NCBI RefSeq assembly: GCF_050624435.1
Contig: NC_134536.1
Span: 145,779,987-145,843,986 of the forward strand
Length of the DNA stretch: 64,000 nt
Reading direction: 5' to 3'
Origin: Tenrec ecaudatus
Taxonomy: Eukaryota; Chordata; Mammalia; Afrosoricida; Tenrecidae
Shown here piece by piece: positions 1-12,200 of the stretch (the first letter of the stretch is position 1; the number at the start of each line of letters is the position of its first letter). Below the pieces are notes generated by a model, which worked only from the letters and a program-made list of their open reading frames with translations, did no database searches and was not told the DNA's origin. Made by a program: the position numbers and the translations under genes.

Positions 1-160
1 TGTAGGTTGCCCAGCGGACAATTGGACAATCTAGGATAGGTAACGGGCCCTTGACTATCTAGGTTACCTAGCGGGAACTTGGACTATGTAGGTTACCTAA
101 GGGCACTTGGACTATGTAGGTTAACTAGCGGACACTTGGACAATCTAGGTTAACTAGCGG
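1..160 (+). repeat. Block with GCCCAGCGG variant monomers
   Basis: This stretch begins with a run of distinctive variants (GTTGCCCAGCGG, then GGATAGGTAACGGGCCC, then a shortened CCTAAGGGCAC monomer). The same ordered run recurs downstream near 18,960, 20,640, 24,610, 27,150, 31,660, 33,340 and 37,310. In those places it follows monomers containing CACTCGGAC. Here the window begins inside the block, and after position 160 the sequence passes directly into a different block (GCACTGAGAC at 161), a junction not seen at the other copies. Confidence 0.8.
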
Positions 161-740
161 GCACTGAGACTATCTAGGTTACCTAGCGGGCACTTGGACT
201 ATGTAGGTTAACTAGAAGGCACTTGGACTATCAAGGTTACCTAGCGGGCTCTTGGACTATGTAGGTTACCAGAGGACACTTGGACTATCTAGGTAAACGA
301 AAGTGCACTTGGGCTATGTAGGTAACCTAACGGGCACTTGGACTGTCTAGGTTACCTAGCGGGCACTTGGACTATCTAGGTTAACGATCGGGCACTTGGA
401 CTATGTAGGTTAACTAGCGGACACTTGGACTATCTAGATTAGCTAACGGGCAATTGGACTATCAAGGTTACCTAACGGGCACTTGGACTATGTAGGTTAC
501 CTAGCGGGCAATTGGACTATCTAGCTTACCTAGCAGGCACTTTGACTATCTTGGTTAACTAAGGGGCACTTGAACTATGTAGGTAGCCAAGCGAGCACTT
601 GGACTATGTAGGTTCCCTAGCGGGCGCTTGGACTATGTAGGTTCCCTAGCGGGTACTTGGACTGTCTAGTTTAACTAGCGGGCAATTGGACTGTCTAGGT
701 TACCTAGTGGGCACTTGGACTATGTAGTTTACCTAGCAGG

Positions 741-769
741 CACTTGGACTATGTAGGTTAACTAGCGGG
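741..769 (+). repeat. Representative monomer, G-type
   Basis: A clean 29-bp monomer with G at position 13 (ACTATGTAGG) and the TTAAC form of the core. It contains GTTAAC, a 6-bp perfect palindrome, across monomer positions 17-22. Its composition is 9 G and 5 C, so the plus strand is G-rich over C. It serves as a reference against which variant monomers can be described. The choice of first base is arbitrary in a tandem array; I start at CACTTGG because that word is the most constant part. Confidence 0.95.
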
Positions 770-798
770 CACTTGGACTATCTAGGTTACCTAGCGGG
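770..798 (+). repeat. Representative monomer, C-type
   Basis: The monomer directly after the G-type example, differing at position 13 (C, giving ACTATCTAGG) and at position 21 (C, giving TTACC). C-type and G-type monomers often follow one another, but the alternation is not strict anywhere I looked, so the array is not a simple 58-bp dimer repeat. Positions 13 and 21 also vary independently of each other: all four combinations are common. Confidence 0.95.
782..794. other. 13-bp dyad inside the monomer (example)
   Basis: CTAGGTTACCTAG reads as arms CTAGGT and ACCTAG, which are perfect reverse complements, around a single T. It forms whenever a monomer has C at position 13 and C at position 21, and recurs many hundreds of times across the window (the first clear case is at 59-71). 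G-type or TTAAC monomers keep a shorter or imperfect version. A symmetric site repeated every 29 or 58 bp could bind a dimeric protein; that function is inference only. Confidence 0.7.
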
Positions 799-1009
799 CA
801 CTTGGACTATGTACGTTCCCTAGCGGGCACTTGGGCTATCTACGTTACCTAGCGGGCACTTGGACTATGTAGGTTAACGAACGGGCACTTGGACTATGTA
901 GGTAACCTAGAGGTCACTTGGACTGTCTAGGTTACCTAGCGGACACTTGGACTATGTAGGTTAACTAGCGTGCACGTGGACTATCTAGGTTACCTAGCGG
1001 GCACTTAGA

Positions 1010-1440
1010 CTATGTAGGTTCCCTAGGGGGCATTTGGACTATATAGGTTACCTAGCGGGCACTTGGATCATGTAGGTTGCCTAGCGGGCACTTGGACTAT
1101 GTAGGTTAACTAGCGGGCACTTGGATTATCTAGGTTAACTAACAGGCACTTGAACTATGTATGTTCCAGAGCGGACAATTGGACTATGTAGGTTCCTTAG
1201 CGGGCACTTGGACTATCTAGGTTCCCTAAAGGACACATGGACTATGTAGGTTAACTAGCGGACAATTTGATGATCTAGGTTAACTAGCGGGTACTTGGAC
1301 TATCTAGGTTAACTAGGGGTTCCTTGGACTACGTAGGTTAACTAGCGGACACTTGCACTATGTAGGTTACCTAGCGGGCACTTAGACTATCTAGGTTAAC
1401 TAGCAGGCCCTTGGATTATCTAGGTTACCTGGCAGGCACT
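1010..1440 (+). repeat. 1,159-bp spaced repeat, first copy
   Basis: The order of variants here recurs 1,159 bp downstream (40 monomers minus one base). Anchors are TTGGATTATC at 1,121 against 2,280 and ACGTAGGTTA at 1,331 against 2,490. The match weakens to the left of about 1,010 and to the right of about 1,440. Further relatives of this block, marked by ACTAGGGGTTCCTTGG, are found near 16,400, 26,410, 29,100, 39,110, 41,280, 44,820, 46,985, 47,630 and in every 3,446-bp unit. Confidence 0.75.
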
Positions 1441-1469
1441 TGGACTATGTAGGTTAACTAGCGGACACT

Positions 1470-2100
1470 TGAACGATCTAGGTTAACCAGCGAGCCCTTG
1501 CACTATGTAGGTTAACTAGCGGGCCCATGAATTATGTAGGTTTACTAGGGGGCACTTGGACTATCTAGGTTAACTAGCGGGCACTTGGACTATGTAGTTT
1601 CCCTAGCGGGCATTTGGACTATTTAGGTTGCCTAGCGGGCACTTGGACTATGTAGGTTACCTAGCGGGCTCTTGGACTGTCTAGGTTACCTAGCAGGCAC
1701 TTTGACTATCTAGATTAACTAACGGGCACTTGGACTATGTAGGGTAACTAGCGGGCACTTGGACTGTCTAGGTCACCTAACGGGCACTTGGATTATCTAG
1801 GTTAACGAACGGGCACTTGGACTATGTAGGTTACCTAGCCACCACTTGGACTATCTAGGTTAGCTAACAGGCACTTGGACTGTCTAGGTTCCCTAGCGGG
1901 CACTTGTACTATCTAGGTTACCTAGCTGGCACTTGGACTATGTAGGTCAACTAGCGGGCCCTTGGACTATCTAGGATAGCTAACGGGCACTTGGACTATG
2001 TATGTTCCAAGCGGGCACTTGGATTATGTAGGTTGCCTAGTGGACATTTAGACTATGTAGGTTTCCTTGCGGGCATTTGGACTGTGTAGGTTACCTAGCG
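1470..2100 (+). repeat. 1,449-bp spaced repeat, first copy
   Basis: This stretch pairs with about 2,919-3,549 at an offset of 1,449 bp (50 monomers plus or minus one base). Anchors are GTAGTTTCCC at 1,594 against 3,043 and TATGTTCCA at 2,001 against 3,450. The change from the 1,159-bp offset to the 1,449-bp offset means that ten monomers were gained between the two blocks, including the extra 116-bp copy near 2,640. Confidence 0.7.
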
Positions 2101-2168
2101 GGCACTTGGACTATGTAGGTTAACTAGCGGGCATTTGGACAATCTAGGTTAACTAGCGGGCACTTGGA

Positions 2169-2599
2169 CTATGTAGGTTCCCTAGCGGGCATTTGAACTA
2201 TATAGTTTATGTAGCGGGCACTTGGATTATGTAGGTTGGCTAGCGGGCACTTGGAGTATGTAGGTTAACTAGCGGGCACTTGGATTATCTAGGTTAACTA
2301 ACAGGCACTTGAACTATGTATGTTCCAGAGCGGACAATTGGACTATGTAGGTTCCTTAGCGGGCACTTGGACTATCTAGGTTCCCTAAAGGACACTTGGA
2401 CTATGTAGGTTAACTAGCGGACAATTTGATGATCTAGGTTAACTAGCGGGTACTTGGACTATCTAGGTTAACTAGGGGTTCCTTGGACTACGTAGGTTAA
2501 CTAGCGGACACTTGCACTCTGTAGGTTACCTAGCGTGCACTTGGACTATCTAGGTTAACTAGCAGGCCCCTGGACTATCTAGGTTACCTAGCAGGCACT
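2169..2599 (+). repeat. 1,159-bp spaced repeat, second copy
   Basis: Partner of 1,010-1,440 at an offset of 1,159 bp. It keeps the shared variants GTATGTTCCAGAGCGG, AATTTGATGATC and GGGGTTCCTTGG, with scattered substitutions such as TATAGTTTATG near 2,193. Its right end runs into the 116-bp tandem duplication at 2,525. Confidence 0.75.
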
Positions 2600-2756
2600 T
2601 GGACTATGTAGGTTAACTAGCGGGCCTTTGCACTCTCTAGGTTACCTAGCGGGCACTTGGACTATCTAGGTTAACTAGCAGGCCCTTGGACTATCTAGGT
2701 TACCTAGCAGGCACTTGGACTATGTAGGTTAACTAGCGGGCCTTTGCACTCTCTAG
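2525..2756 (+). repeat. 116-bp tandem duplication (4 monomers x 2)
   Basis: Two adjacent copies of a four-monomer block, 2,525-2,640 and 2,641-2,756. Both carry the unusual CCTTTGCACTCTC monomer (CCTTTGCACT at 2,625 and 2,741). They differ by a few bases, for example GCCCCTGG near 2,576 against GCCCTTGG near 2,692. The second copy lies at the left boundary of the 6,558-bp duplication. Confidence 0.85.
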
Positions 2757-2918
2757 GTTACCTAGCGGGCACTTGGACTATGTACCTTCCCTAGCGGGCA
2801 CTTGGACTATCTATGTTAACTTTCGGGCACTTGGACTATGTAGGTTACCTAGCGGACACCTGCAATATGTAGGTTACCTAGCGGGCACTTGGACTATGTA
2901 GGTTAACTAGCGGACACT

Positions 2919-3830
2919 TGCACGATCTAGGTTAACTAGCGGGCCCTTGCACTATGTAGGTTAACTAGCGGGCCCATGGATTATGTAGGTTTACTACGGG
3001 GCACTTGGACTATCTAGGTTAACTAGCGGACACTTGGACTATGTAGTTTCCCTAGCGGACATTTGGACTATTTAGGTTACCTAGCGGGCACTTGGACTAT
3101 GTAGGTTATCTAGCGGGCACTTGGACTATCTAGGTTACCTAGCAGGCACTTTGACTATCTAGGTTAACTAACGGGCACTTGGACTATATAGGGTAACTAG
3201 CGGGCACTTGGACTGTCTAGGTCACCTAACGGGCACTTGGATTATCTAGGTTAACGAACGGGCACTTGGACTATGTAGGTTACCTAGCCACCACTTGGAC
3301 TACCTAGGTTAGCTAACAGGCACTTGGACTATCTAGGTTCCCTAGCGGGCACTTGTACTATCTAGGTTACCTAGCTCGCACTTGGACTATGTAGGTCAAC
3401 TAGCGGGCCCTTGGACTATCTAGGTTAGCTAACGGGCACTTGGACTATGTATGTTCCAGAGTGGGCACTTGGATTATGTAGGTTGCCTAGCGGACATTTA
3501 GACTATGTAGGTTTCCTTGCGGGCATTTGGACTCTGTAGGTTCCCTAGCGGTCACGTGGACTATGTAGGCTCCCTAGAAGGCACTTGGACTATGTAGGTT
3601 AACTAGCGGGCACTTGGACTAACCAGGTTACCAAGCGGGCACTTGGACTATGTAGGTTACCCAATGGGCACTTGGACTATCTAGGTTAACGAACGGACAC
3701 TTGGACTATGTAGGTTAGCTATCAGGCACTTGGACTATCTAGGTTACCTAGAAGGCACTTGGACTATGTAGGTTACCTAGCGGACACTTGGACGATTTAG
3801 GTTAACTAGCGGGCACTTGGACTATCTAGG
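2919..3830 (+). repeat. ~1.15-kb repeat pair, first member
   Basis: This block and about 4,069-4,990 share the same order of variants at an offset of 1,150-1,168 bp. Anchors are CACGATCTAG 2,931/4,081, TATGTTCCAG 3,450/4,608 and GTAGGCTCCC 3,565/4,733. Small indels change the offset along its length, so the two members have drifted. Both are repeated again inside copy B of the 6,558-bp unit, near 9,477-10,390 and 10,627-11,550. The size is close to the 1,159-bp block seen elsewhere in the window. Confidence 0.7.
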
Positions 3831-4068
3831 TTAACTAGCAGGCCCTTGGACTATCTAGGTTTACTAGCGGGCACTTGGACTATGTAGGTAAACTAGCGGG
3901 CACTTGCACTCTCTAGGTTACCTAGCGGACACTTGGACTATGTACCTTCCGTAGCGGGCAATTGGACTATCTAGGTTACCTAGCAGGCACTTGGATTATG
4001 AAGGATCCCTAGCAGGCAATTGGACTATCTAGGTTACCTATCTGGCACTTGGACTATGTAGGTTAACT

Positions 4069-4990
4069 AGCGGACACTTGCACGATCTAGGTTAACTAGC
4101 GGGCCCTTGCACTATGTAGGTTAACTAGCTGGCCCATGGATTATGTAGGATTACTAGGGGGCACTTGGACTATCTAGGTTAACTAGCGGGCACTTGTACT
4201 ATGTAGTTTCCCTAGCGGGCATTTGGACTATTTAGGTTACCTAGCGGGCACTTGGACTATGTAGGTTACCTGGCGGGCACTTGGACTATCTAGGTTACAT
4301 AGCAGGCACTTTGACTATCTAGGTTAACTAATGGACGTGGACTATGTAGGGTAACTAGCGGGCACTTGGACTGTCTAGGTCACCTAACGGGCACTTGGAT
4401 TATCTAGGTTAACGAACGGGCACTTGGACTATGTAGGTTACCTAGCCACCACTTGGACTATCTAGGTTAGCTAAAAGGCACTTGGACTATCTAGGTTCCC
4501 TAGCGGGCACTTGTACTATCTAGGTTACCTAGCTGGCACTTGGACTATGTAGGTCAACTAGCGGGCCCTTGGACTATCTAGGTTAGCTAATGGGCACTTG
4601 GACTATGTATGTTCCAGAGCGGGCACTTTGATTATGTAGGTTGCCTAGCGGACATTTAGACTATATAGGTTCCCTAACGGGCACTTGGACTATGTAGGTT
4701 CCCTAGCGGTCACGTGGACAATGTAGGCTCCCTAGAAGGCACTTGGACTATGTAGGTTAACTAGCGGGCACTTGGACTATGTAGGTTACCCAATGGGCAC
4801 TTGGACTATCTAGGTTAACGAACGGACACTTGGACTATGTAGGTTAGCTATCAGGCACTTGGACTATCTAGGTTACCTAGCGGACACTTGGACGATTTAG
4901 GTTAACTAGCGGGCACTTGGACTATCTAGGTTAACTAGCAGGCCCTTGGACTATCTAGGTTTACTAGCGGGCACTTGGACTATCTAGGTT
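4069..4990 (+). repeat. ~1.15-kb repeat pair, second member
   Basis: Partner of 2,919-3,830. It contains a shortened monomer at about 4,328 (CTAATGGACGTGG, two bases short) that the first member lacks, and it lacks the ACTAACCAGG monomer present at 3,617. These differences show it is older than the 6,558-bp duplication, whose two copies both carry them. Confidence 0.7.
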
Positions 4991-5810
4991 AACTAACGGG
5001 CACTTGGTATGTGCAGGTAACCTAGCGGGCACTTGGACTGTCTAGGTTACCTAGCGGGCACTTGGACTTCTAGGTTAACGACGGGGACTTGGACTATGTA
5101 GGTTGCTTAGCGGGCACTTGGACTATCTAGGTTAGGTAACGGGCACTTTGAGTATCTAGGTTACCTAGCGGGAACTTGGACAATATAAGTTACCTAGTGG
5201 GCACTTTGACTATGAAGGTTCCCTAGCGGGCACTTGGATTATCTAGGTTACCTAGCGGGCACTTGGACTATGTAGGTCAACTAGCGGGCCCTTAGACTAT
5301 CTAGGTTAGCTAACTGGCACTTGGACTATGTAGGTTAACTAGCGGACACTTGGACTATGTAGGTTAACTAACGGGCACTTGGACTATGCAGGTAACCTAG
5401 CGGGCACTTGGACAGTCTAGGTTACCTAGCGTGCACTTGGACTATCTAGGTTAACGAACGGGAACTTGGACTATATAGGTTACCTAGCGGGCACTTGGAC
5501 TATGTAGGATGCCTATCGGACATTTGGACTACTTCGGCCACCTAGCGGGCAATTGAACTATCTAGGTTAACTAGCGGGCACTTGGACTATCTAGGTCAAC
5601 TAGCGGACACTTGGACAATCTAGGTTAACTAGCGGGCACGTGGACTATCTAGGTTAACTAAGGGGCCCTTCGACTATGTAGGTTAACTAGCGGGCACTTG
5701 GACTATCTAGGTTACCTAGCGGGCACTTGGTCTATGTACATAACCTAGCGGGCACTTGGACTATCTGGGTTACCTAGCGGGCACTTGGACTATCTAGGTT
5801 AACTAACGGG

Positions 5811-8800
5811 CAATAGGACAATCTAGGTTACCTAACGGGTACTTGGACTATGTAGGTCAACTAGCGGGCTCTTGGACTATGTAGGTTAACTAGCTGGCCT
5901 TTGGACTATGTAGGTTAACTAGCGGGCACTTGGATTATCTAAGTTACCTAGCGGGCACTTGAACTATGTAGGTTAACTAGTGGGCCCTTAGACTATCTAG
6001 GTTAGCTAATGGTCACTTGGACTATGTAGGTTAATTAGCGGGTACGTGGACTATGTAGGTTCCCTAGCGGGCATTTGGAGTATATAGATAACCTAGCGGG
6101 CACTTGGACTTTGTAGGTTACCTAGCGGGCACTTGGACTATCTAGGTTACCTAGCGGGCACTTGGATGATACAGGTTCCCTAGCCAGCACTAAGACTATT
6201 GGTTCCCTAACGGGCACTTGGACTATGTAGGTTCCCTAAAGGGCACTTGGACTATATAGGTTTCTATCGGGCACTTGGACTATGTAGGTTAACTAGCGGG
6301 CACATGGACTATCTAGGTTACCTAGCGGGCACTGAGACTATCTAGGTTACCTAGCGGGCACTTGGACTATGTAGGTTAACTAGAAGGCACTTGGACTATC
6401 AAGGTTACCTAGCGGGCTCTTGGACTATGTAGGTTACCAGCGGGCCCTTGGACTATCTAGGTAAACGAAAGTGCACTTGGGCTATGTAGGTAACCTAACG
6501 GGCACTTGGACTGTCTAGGTTACCTAGCGGGCACTTGGACTATCTAGGTTACCTAGCGGGCACTTGGTTATGTACATACCCTAGCGGGCACTTGGACTAT
6601 CTGGGTTAACTAACGGGCAATAGGACAATCTAGGTTACCTAGCGGGCACTTGGACTATGTAGGTCAACTAGCGGGCCCTTGGACTATGTAGGTTAACTAG
6701 CGGGCCTTTGGACTATGTAGGTTAACTAGCGGGCACTTGGATTATCTAAGTTACCTAGCGGGCACTTGAACTATGTAGGTTAACTAGTGGGCCCTTAGAT
6801 TATCGAGGTTAGCTAATGGTCACGTGGACTATGTAGGTTAATTAGCGGGTACGTGGACTTTGTAGGTTCCCTAGCGGGCATTTGGACTATATAGATAACC
6901 TAGCGGGCACTTGGCCTTTGTAGGTTACCTAGCGGGCACTTGGACTATCTAGGTTACCTAGCGGGCACTTGGATGATACAGGTTCCCTAGCCAGCACGAA
7001 GACTATTGGTTCCCTAACGGGCACTTGGACTATGTAGGTTCCCTAAAGGGCACTTGGACTATATAGGTTTCTATCGGGCACTTGGACTATGTAGGTTAAC
7101 TAGCGGGCACATGAACTATCTAGGTTACCTAGCGGGCACTGAGACTATCTCGTTACCTAGCGGGCACTTGGACTATGTAGGTTAACTAGAAGGCACTTGG
7201 TCTATCAAGGTTACCTAGCGGGATCTTGGACTATGTAGGTTACCAGCGGGCACTTGGACTATCTAGGTAAACGAAAGTGCACTTGGGCTATGTAGGTAAC
7301 CTAACGGGCACTTGGACTGTCTAGGTTACCTAGCGGGCACTTGGACTATCTAGGTTACCTAGCGGGCACTTGGTTATGTACATACCCTAGCGGGCACTTG
7401 GACTATCTGGGTTAACTAACGGGCAATAGGACAATCTAGGTTACCTAGCGGGCACTTGGACTATGTAGGTCAACTAGCGGGCCCTTGGACTATGTAGGTT
7501 AACTAGCGGGCCTTTGGACTATGTAGGTTAACTAGCGGGCACTTGGATTATCTAAGTTACCTAGCGGGCACTTGAACTATGTAGGTTAACTAGTGGGCCC
7601 TTAGATTATCCAGGTTAGCTAATGGTCACGTGGACTATGTAGGTTAATTAGCGGGTACGTGGACTATGTAGGTTCCCTAGCGGGCATTTGGACTATATAG
7701 ATAACCTAGCGGGCACTTGGACTTTGTAGGTTACCTAGCGGGCACTTGGACTTTGTAGGTTACCTAGCGGGCACTTGGATGATACAGGTTCCCTAGCCAG
7801 CACGAAGACTATTGGTTCCCTAACGGGCACTTGGACTATGTAGGTTCCCTAAAGGGCACTTGGATTATATAGGTTTCTATCGGGCACTTGGACTATGTAG
7901 GTTAACTAGCGGGCACATGGACTATCTAGGTTACCTAGCGGGCACTGAGATTATCTCGTTACCTAGCGGGCACTTGGACTATGTAGGTTAACTAGAAGGC
8001 ACTTGGACTATCAAGGTTACCTAGCGGGCTCTTGGACTATGTAGGTTACCAGCGGGCACTTGGACTATCTAGGTAAACGAAAGTGCACTTGGGCTATGTA
8101 GGTAACCTAACGGGCACTTGGACTGTCTAGGTTACCTAGCGGGCACTTGAACTATCTAGGTTACCTAGCGGGCACTTGGTTATGTACATACCCTAGCGGG
8201 CACTTGGACTATCTGGGTTAACTAACGGGCAATAGGACAATCTAGGTTACCTAGCGGGCACTTGGACTATGTAGGTCAACTAGCGGGCCCTTGGACTATG
8301 TAGGTTAACTAGTGGGCCTTTGGACTATGTAGGTTAACTAGCGGGCACTTGGATTATCTAAGGTACCTAGCGGGCACTTGAAGTATGTAGGTTAACTAGT
8401 GGGCCCTTAGACTATCTAGGTTAGCTAATGGTCACTTGGACTATGTAGGTTAATTAGCGGGTACGTGGACTATGTAGGTTTCCTAGCGGGCATTTGGACT
8501 ATATAGATAACCTAGCGGGCACTTGGACTTTGTAGGTTACCTAGCGGGCACTTGGATGATACAGGTTCCCTAGCCAGCACTAAGACTATTGGTTCCCTAA
8601 CGGGCACTTGGACTATGTAGGTTCCCTAAAGGGCACTTGGATTATATAGGTTTCTATCGGGCACTTGGACTATGTAGGTTAACTAGCGGGCACGTGGACT
8701 ATCTAGGTTACCTAGCGGGCACTTGGACTATGTAGGTTAACTAGAAGGCACTTGGACTATCAAGGTTACCTAGCGGGCTGTTGGACTATGTAGGTGACCA

Positions 8801-8905
8801 GCGGGCACTTGGACTATCTAGGTAAACGAAAGTGCACTTGGGCTATGTAGGTAACCTAACGGGCACTTGGACTGTCTAGGTTACCTAGCGGGCACTTGGA
8901 CTATC
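5811..8905 (+). repeat. 806-bp HOR subarray in copy A (3.8 units)
   Basis: Four successive units in phase at the CAATAGGAC monomer: 5,811-6,617 (807 bp), 6,618-7,423, 7,424-8,229 (both 806 bp) and a partial unit 8,230-8,905. A second marker, GATGATACAGG, lies at 6,165, 6,972, 7,778 and 8,555; the last gap is 777 bp because one monomer is missing in unit 4. The unit is 28 monomers less about 6 bases, owing to characteristic short monomers: GACTATTGGTTCCC, TAGGTTTCTATCGGG, AGGTTACCAGCGGG and TTGGTTATGTACATACCC. The units differ from one another at only a few positions. Confidence 0.92.
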
Positions 8906-9254
8906 TAGGTTAACGAACGGGCACTTGGACTATGTAGGTTAACTTGCGGACACTTGGACTATCTAGATTAGCTAACGGGCAATTGGACTATCAAGGTTAC
9001 CTAACGGGCACTTGGACTATGTAGGTTACCTAGCGGGCAATTGGACTATCTAGCTTACCTAGCAGGCACTTTGACTATCTTGGTTAACTAAGAGGCACTT
9101 GAACTATGTAGGTTGCCAAGCGAGCACTTGGATTATGTAGGTTCCCTAGCGGGCGCTTGGACTATGTAGGTTCCCTAGCGGGTACGTGGACTGTGTATTT
9201 TAACTAGCGGGCAATTGGACTGTCTAGGTTACCTAGTGGGCACTTGGACTATGT

Positions 9255-12200
9255 AGGTTACCTAGCAGGCACTTGGACTATGTAGGTTAACTAGCGGGCC
9301 TTTGCACTCTCTAGGTTACCTAGCGGGCACTTGGACTATGTACCTTCCCTAGCGGGCACTTGGACTATCTATGTTAACTTTCGGGCACTTGGACTATGTA
9401 GGTTACCTAGCGGACACCTGCAATATGTAGGTTACCTAGCGGGCACTTGGACTATGTAGGTTAACTAGCGGACACTTGCACGATCTAGGTTAACTAGCGG
9501 GCCCTTGCACTATGTAGGTTAACTAGCGGGCCCATGGATTATGTAGGTTTACTACGGGGCACTTGGACTATCTAGGTTAACTAGCGGACACTTGGACTAT
9601 GTAGTTTCCCTAGCGGACATTTGGACTATTTAGGTTACCTAGCGGGCACTTGGACTATGTAGGTTATCTAGCGGGCACTTGGACTATCTAGGTTACCTAG
9701 CAGGCACTTTGACTATCTAGGTTAACTAACGGGCACTTGGACTATATAGGGTAACTAGCGGGCACTTGGACTGTCTAGGTCACCTAACGGGCACTTGGAT
9801 TATCTAGGTTAACGAACGGGCACTTGGACTATGTAGGTTACCTAGCCACCACTTGGACTACCTAGGTTAGCTAACAGGCACTTGGACTATCTAGGTTCCC
9901 TAGCGGGCACTTGTACTATCTAGGTTACCTAGCTCGCACTTGGACTATGTAGGTCAACTAGCGGGCCCTTGGACTATCTAGGTTAGCTAACGGGCACTTG
10001 GACTATGTATGTTCCAGAGTGGGCACTTGGATTATGTAGGTTGCCTAGCGGACATTTAGACTATGTAGGTTTCCTTGCGGGCATTTGGACTCTGTAGGTT
10101 CCCTAGCGGTCACGTGGACTATGTAGGCTCCCTAGAAGGCACTTGGACTATGTAGGTTAACTAGCGGGCACTTGGACTAACCAGGTTACCAAGCGGGCAC
10201 TTGGACTATGTAGGTTACCCAATGGGCACTTGGACTATCTAGGTTAACGAACGGACACTTGGACTATGTAGGTTAGCTATCAGGCACTTGGACTATCTAG
10301 GTTACCTAGAAGGCACTTGGACTATGTAGGTTACCTAGCGGACACTTGGACGATTTAGGTTAACTAGCGGGCACTTGGACTATCTAGGTTAACTAGCAGG
10401 CCCTTGGACTATCTAGGTTTACTAGCGGGCACTTGGACTATGTAGGTAAACTAGCGGGCACTTGCACTCTCTAGGTTACCTAGCGGACACTTGGACTATG
10501 TACCTTCCGTAGCGGGCAATTGGACTATCTAGGTTACCTAGCAGGCACTTGGATTATGAAGGATCCCTAGCAGGCAATTGGACTATCTAGGTTACCTATC
10601 TGGCACTTGGACTATGTAGGTTAACTAGCGGACACTTGCACGATCTAGGTTAACTAGCGGGCCCTTGCACTATGTAGGTTAACTAGCTGGCCCATGGATT
10701 ATGTAGGATTACTAGGGGGCACTTGGACTATCTAGGTTAACTAGCGGGCACTTGTACTATGTAGTTTCCCTAGCGGGCATTTGGACTATTTAGGTTACCT
10801 AGCGGGCACTTGGACTATGTAGGTTACCTGGCGGGCACTTGGACTATCTAGGTTACATAGCAGGCACTTTGACTATCTAGGTTAACTAATGGACGTGGAC
10901 TATGTAGGGTAACTAGCGGGCACTTGGACTGTCTAGGTCACCTAACGGGCACTTGGATTATCTAGGTTAACGAACGGGCACTTGGACTATGTAGGTTACC
11001 TAGCCACCACTTGGACTATCTAGGTTAGCTAAAAGGCACTTGGACTATCTAGGTTCCCTAGCGGGCACTTGTACTATCTAGGTTACCTAGCTGGCACTTG
11101 GACTATGTAGGTCAACTAGCGGGCCCTTGGACTATCTAGGTTAGCTAATGGGCACTTGGACTATGTATGTTCCAGAGCGGGCACTTTGATTATGTAGGTT
11201 GCCTAGCGGACATTTAGACTATATAGGTTCCCTAACGGGCACTTGGACTATGTAGGTTCCCTAGCGGTCACGTGGACAATGTAGGCTCCCTAGAAGGCAC
11301 TTGGACTATGTAGGTTAACTAGCGGGCACTTGGACTATGTAGGTTACCCAATGGGCACTTGGACTATCTAGGTTAACGAACGGACACTTGGACTATGTAG
11401 GTTAGCTATCAGGCACTTGGACTATCTAGGTTACCTAGCGGACACTTGGACGATTTAGGTTAACTAGCGGGCACTTGGACTATCTAGGTTAACTAGCAGG
11501 CCCTTGGACTATCTAGGTTTACTAGCGGGCACTTGGACTATCTAGGTTAACTAACGGGCACTTGGTATGTGCAGGTAACCTAGCGGGCACTTGGACTGTC
11601 TAGGTTACCTAGCGGGCACTTGGACTTCTAGGTTAACGACGGGGACTTGGACTATGTAGGTTGCTTAGCGGGCACTTGGACTATCTAGGTTAGGTAACGG
11701 GCACTTTGAGTATCTAGGTTACCTAGCGGGAACTTGGACAATATAAGTTACCTAGTGGGCACTTTGACTATGAAGGTTCCCTAGCGGGCACTTGGATTAT
11801 CTAGGTTACCTAGCGGGCACTTGGACTATGTAGGTCAACTAGCGGGCCCTTAGACTATCTAGGTTAGCTAACTGGCACTTGGACTATGTAGGTTAACTAG
11901 CGGACACTTGGACTATGTAGGTTAACTAACGGGCACTTGGACTATGCAGGTAACCTAGCGGGCACTTGGACAGTCTAGGTTACCTAGCGTGCACTTGGAC
12001 TATCTAGGTTAACGAACGGGAACTTGGACTATATAGGTTACCTAGCGGGCACTTGGACTATGTAGGATGCCTATCGGACATTTGGACTACTTCGGCCACC
12101 TAGCGGGCAATTGAACTATCTAGGTTAACTAGCGGGCACTTGGACTATCTAGGTCAACTAGCGGACACTTGGACAATCTAGGTTAACTAGCGGGCACGTG

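Larger units (their letters stand above)
161..1009 (+). repeat. Mosaic block related to 8,700-9,250
   Basis: From GCACTGAGAC at 161 the order of variants matches the tail of the 806-bp subunit (compare 6,331 onward), then the stretch ending near 9,250. Shared markers include AAACGAAAGTGC, TCTAGATTAGCTAACGG, CCAAGCGAGCAC and the GTACGTTCCC monomer near 812. Related runs occur near 15,300-16,000, 25,300-26,100, 38,000-38,800, 43,700-44,500 and in each 3,446-bp unit. It is more diverged than the tandem duplications described elsewhere, so it is probably an older copy. Confidence 0.7.
2697..9254 (+). repeat. 6,558-bp unit, copy A
   Basis: First copy of a large tandem duplication (226 monomers plus 4 bases). 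The offset stays constant at 6,558 over the whole length: CCTTTGCACT 2,741/9,299, CTAGCTCGCA 3,371/9,929, ACGGGGACTT 5,081/11,639, CATTTGGACT 5,521/12,079, GATGATACA 6,165/12,723. I noticed only two substitutions between the copies: 6,107 G against 12,665 A, and 6,915 C against 13,473 A. The left boundary is uncertain within 2,697-2,740 because sequence there is shared by both sides of the junction. It contains a pair of about 1.15-kb repeats and the 806-bp subarray. Confidence 0.93.

Noticed and set aside
7622..7632. CACGTG variants as functional E-box/G-box sites
   Set aside because: CACTTG to CACGTG is a single-base monomer variant spread by duplication; nothing else suggests promoter function.
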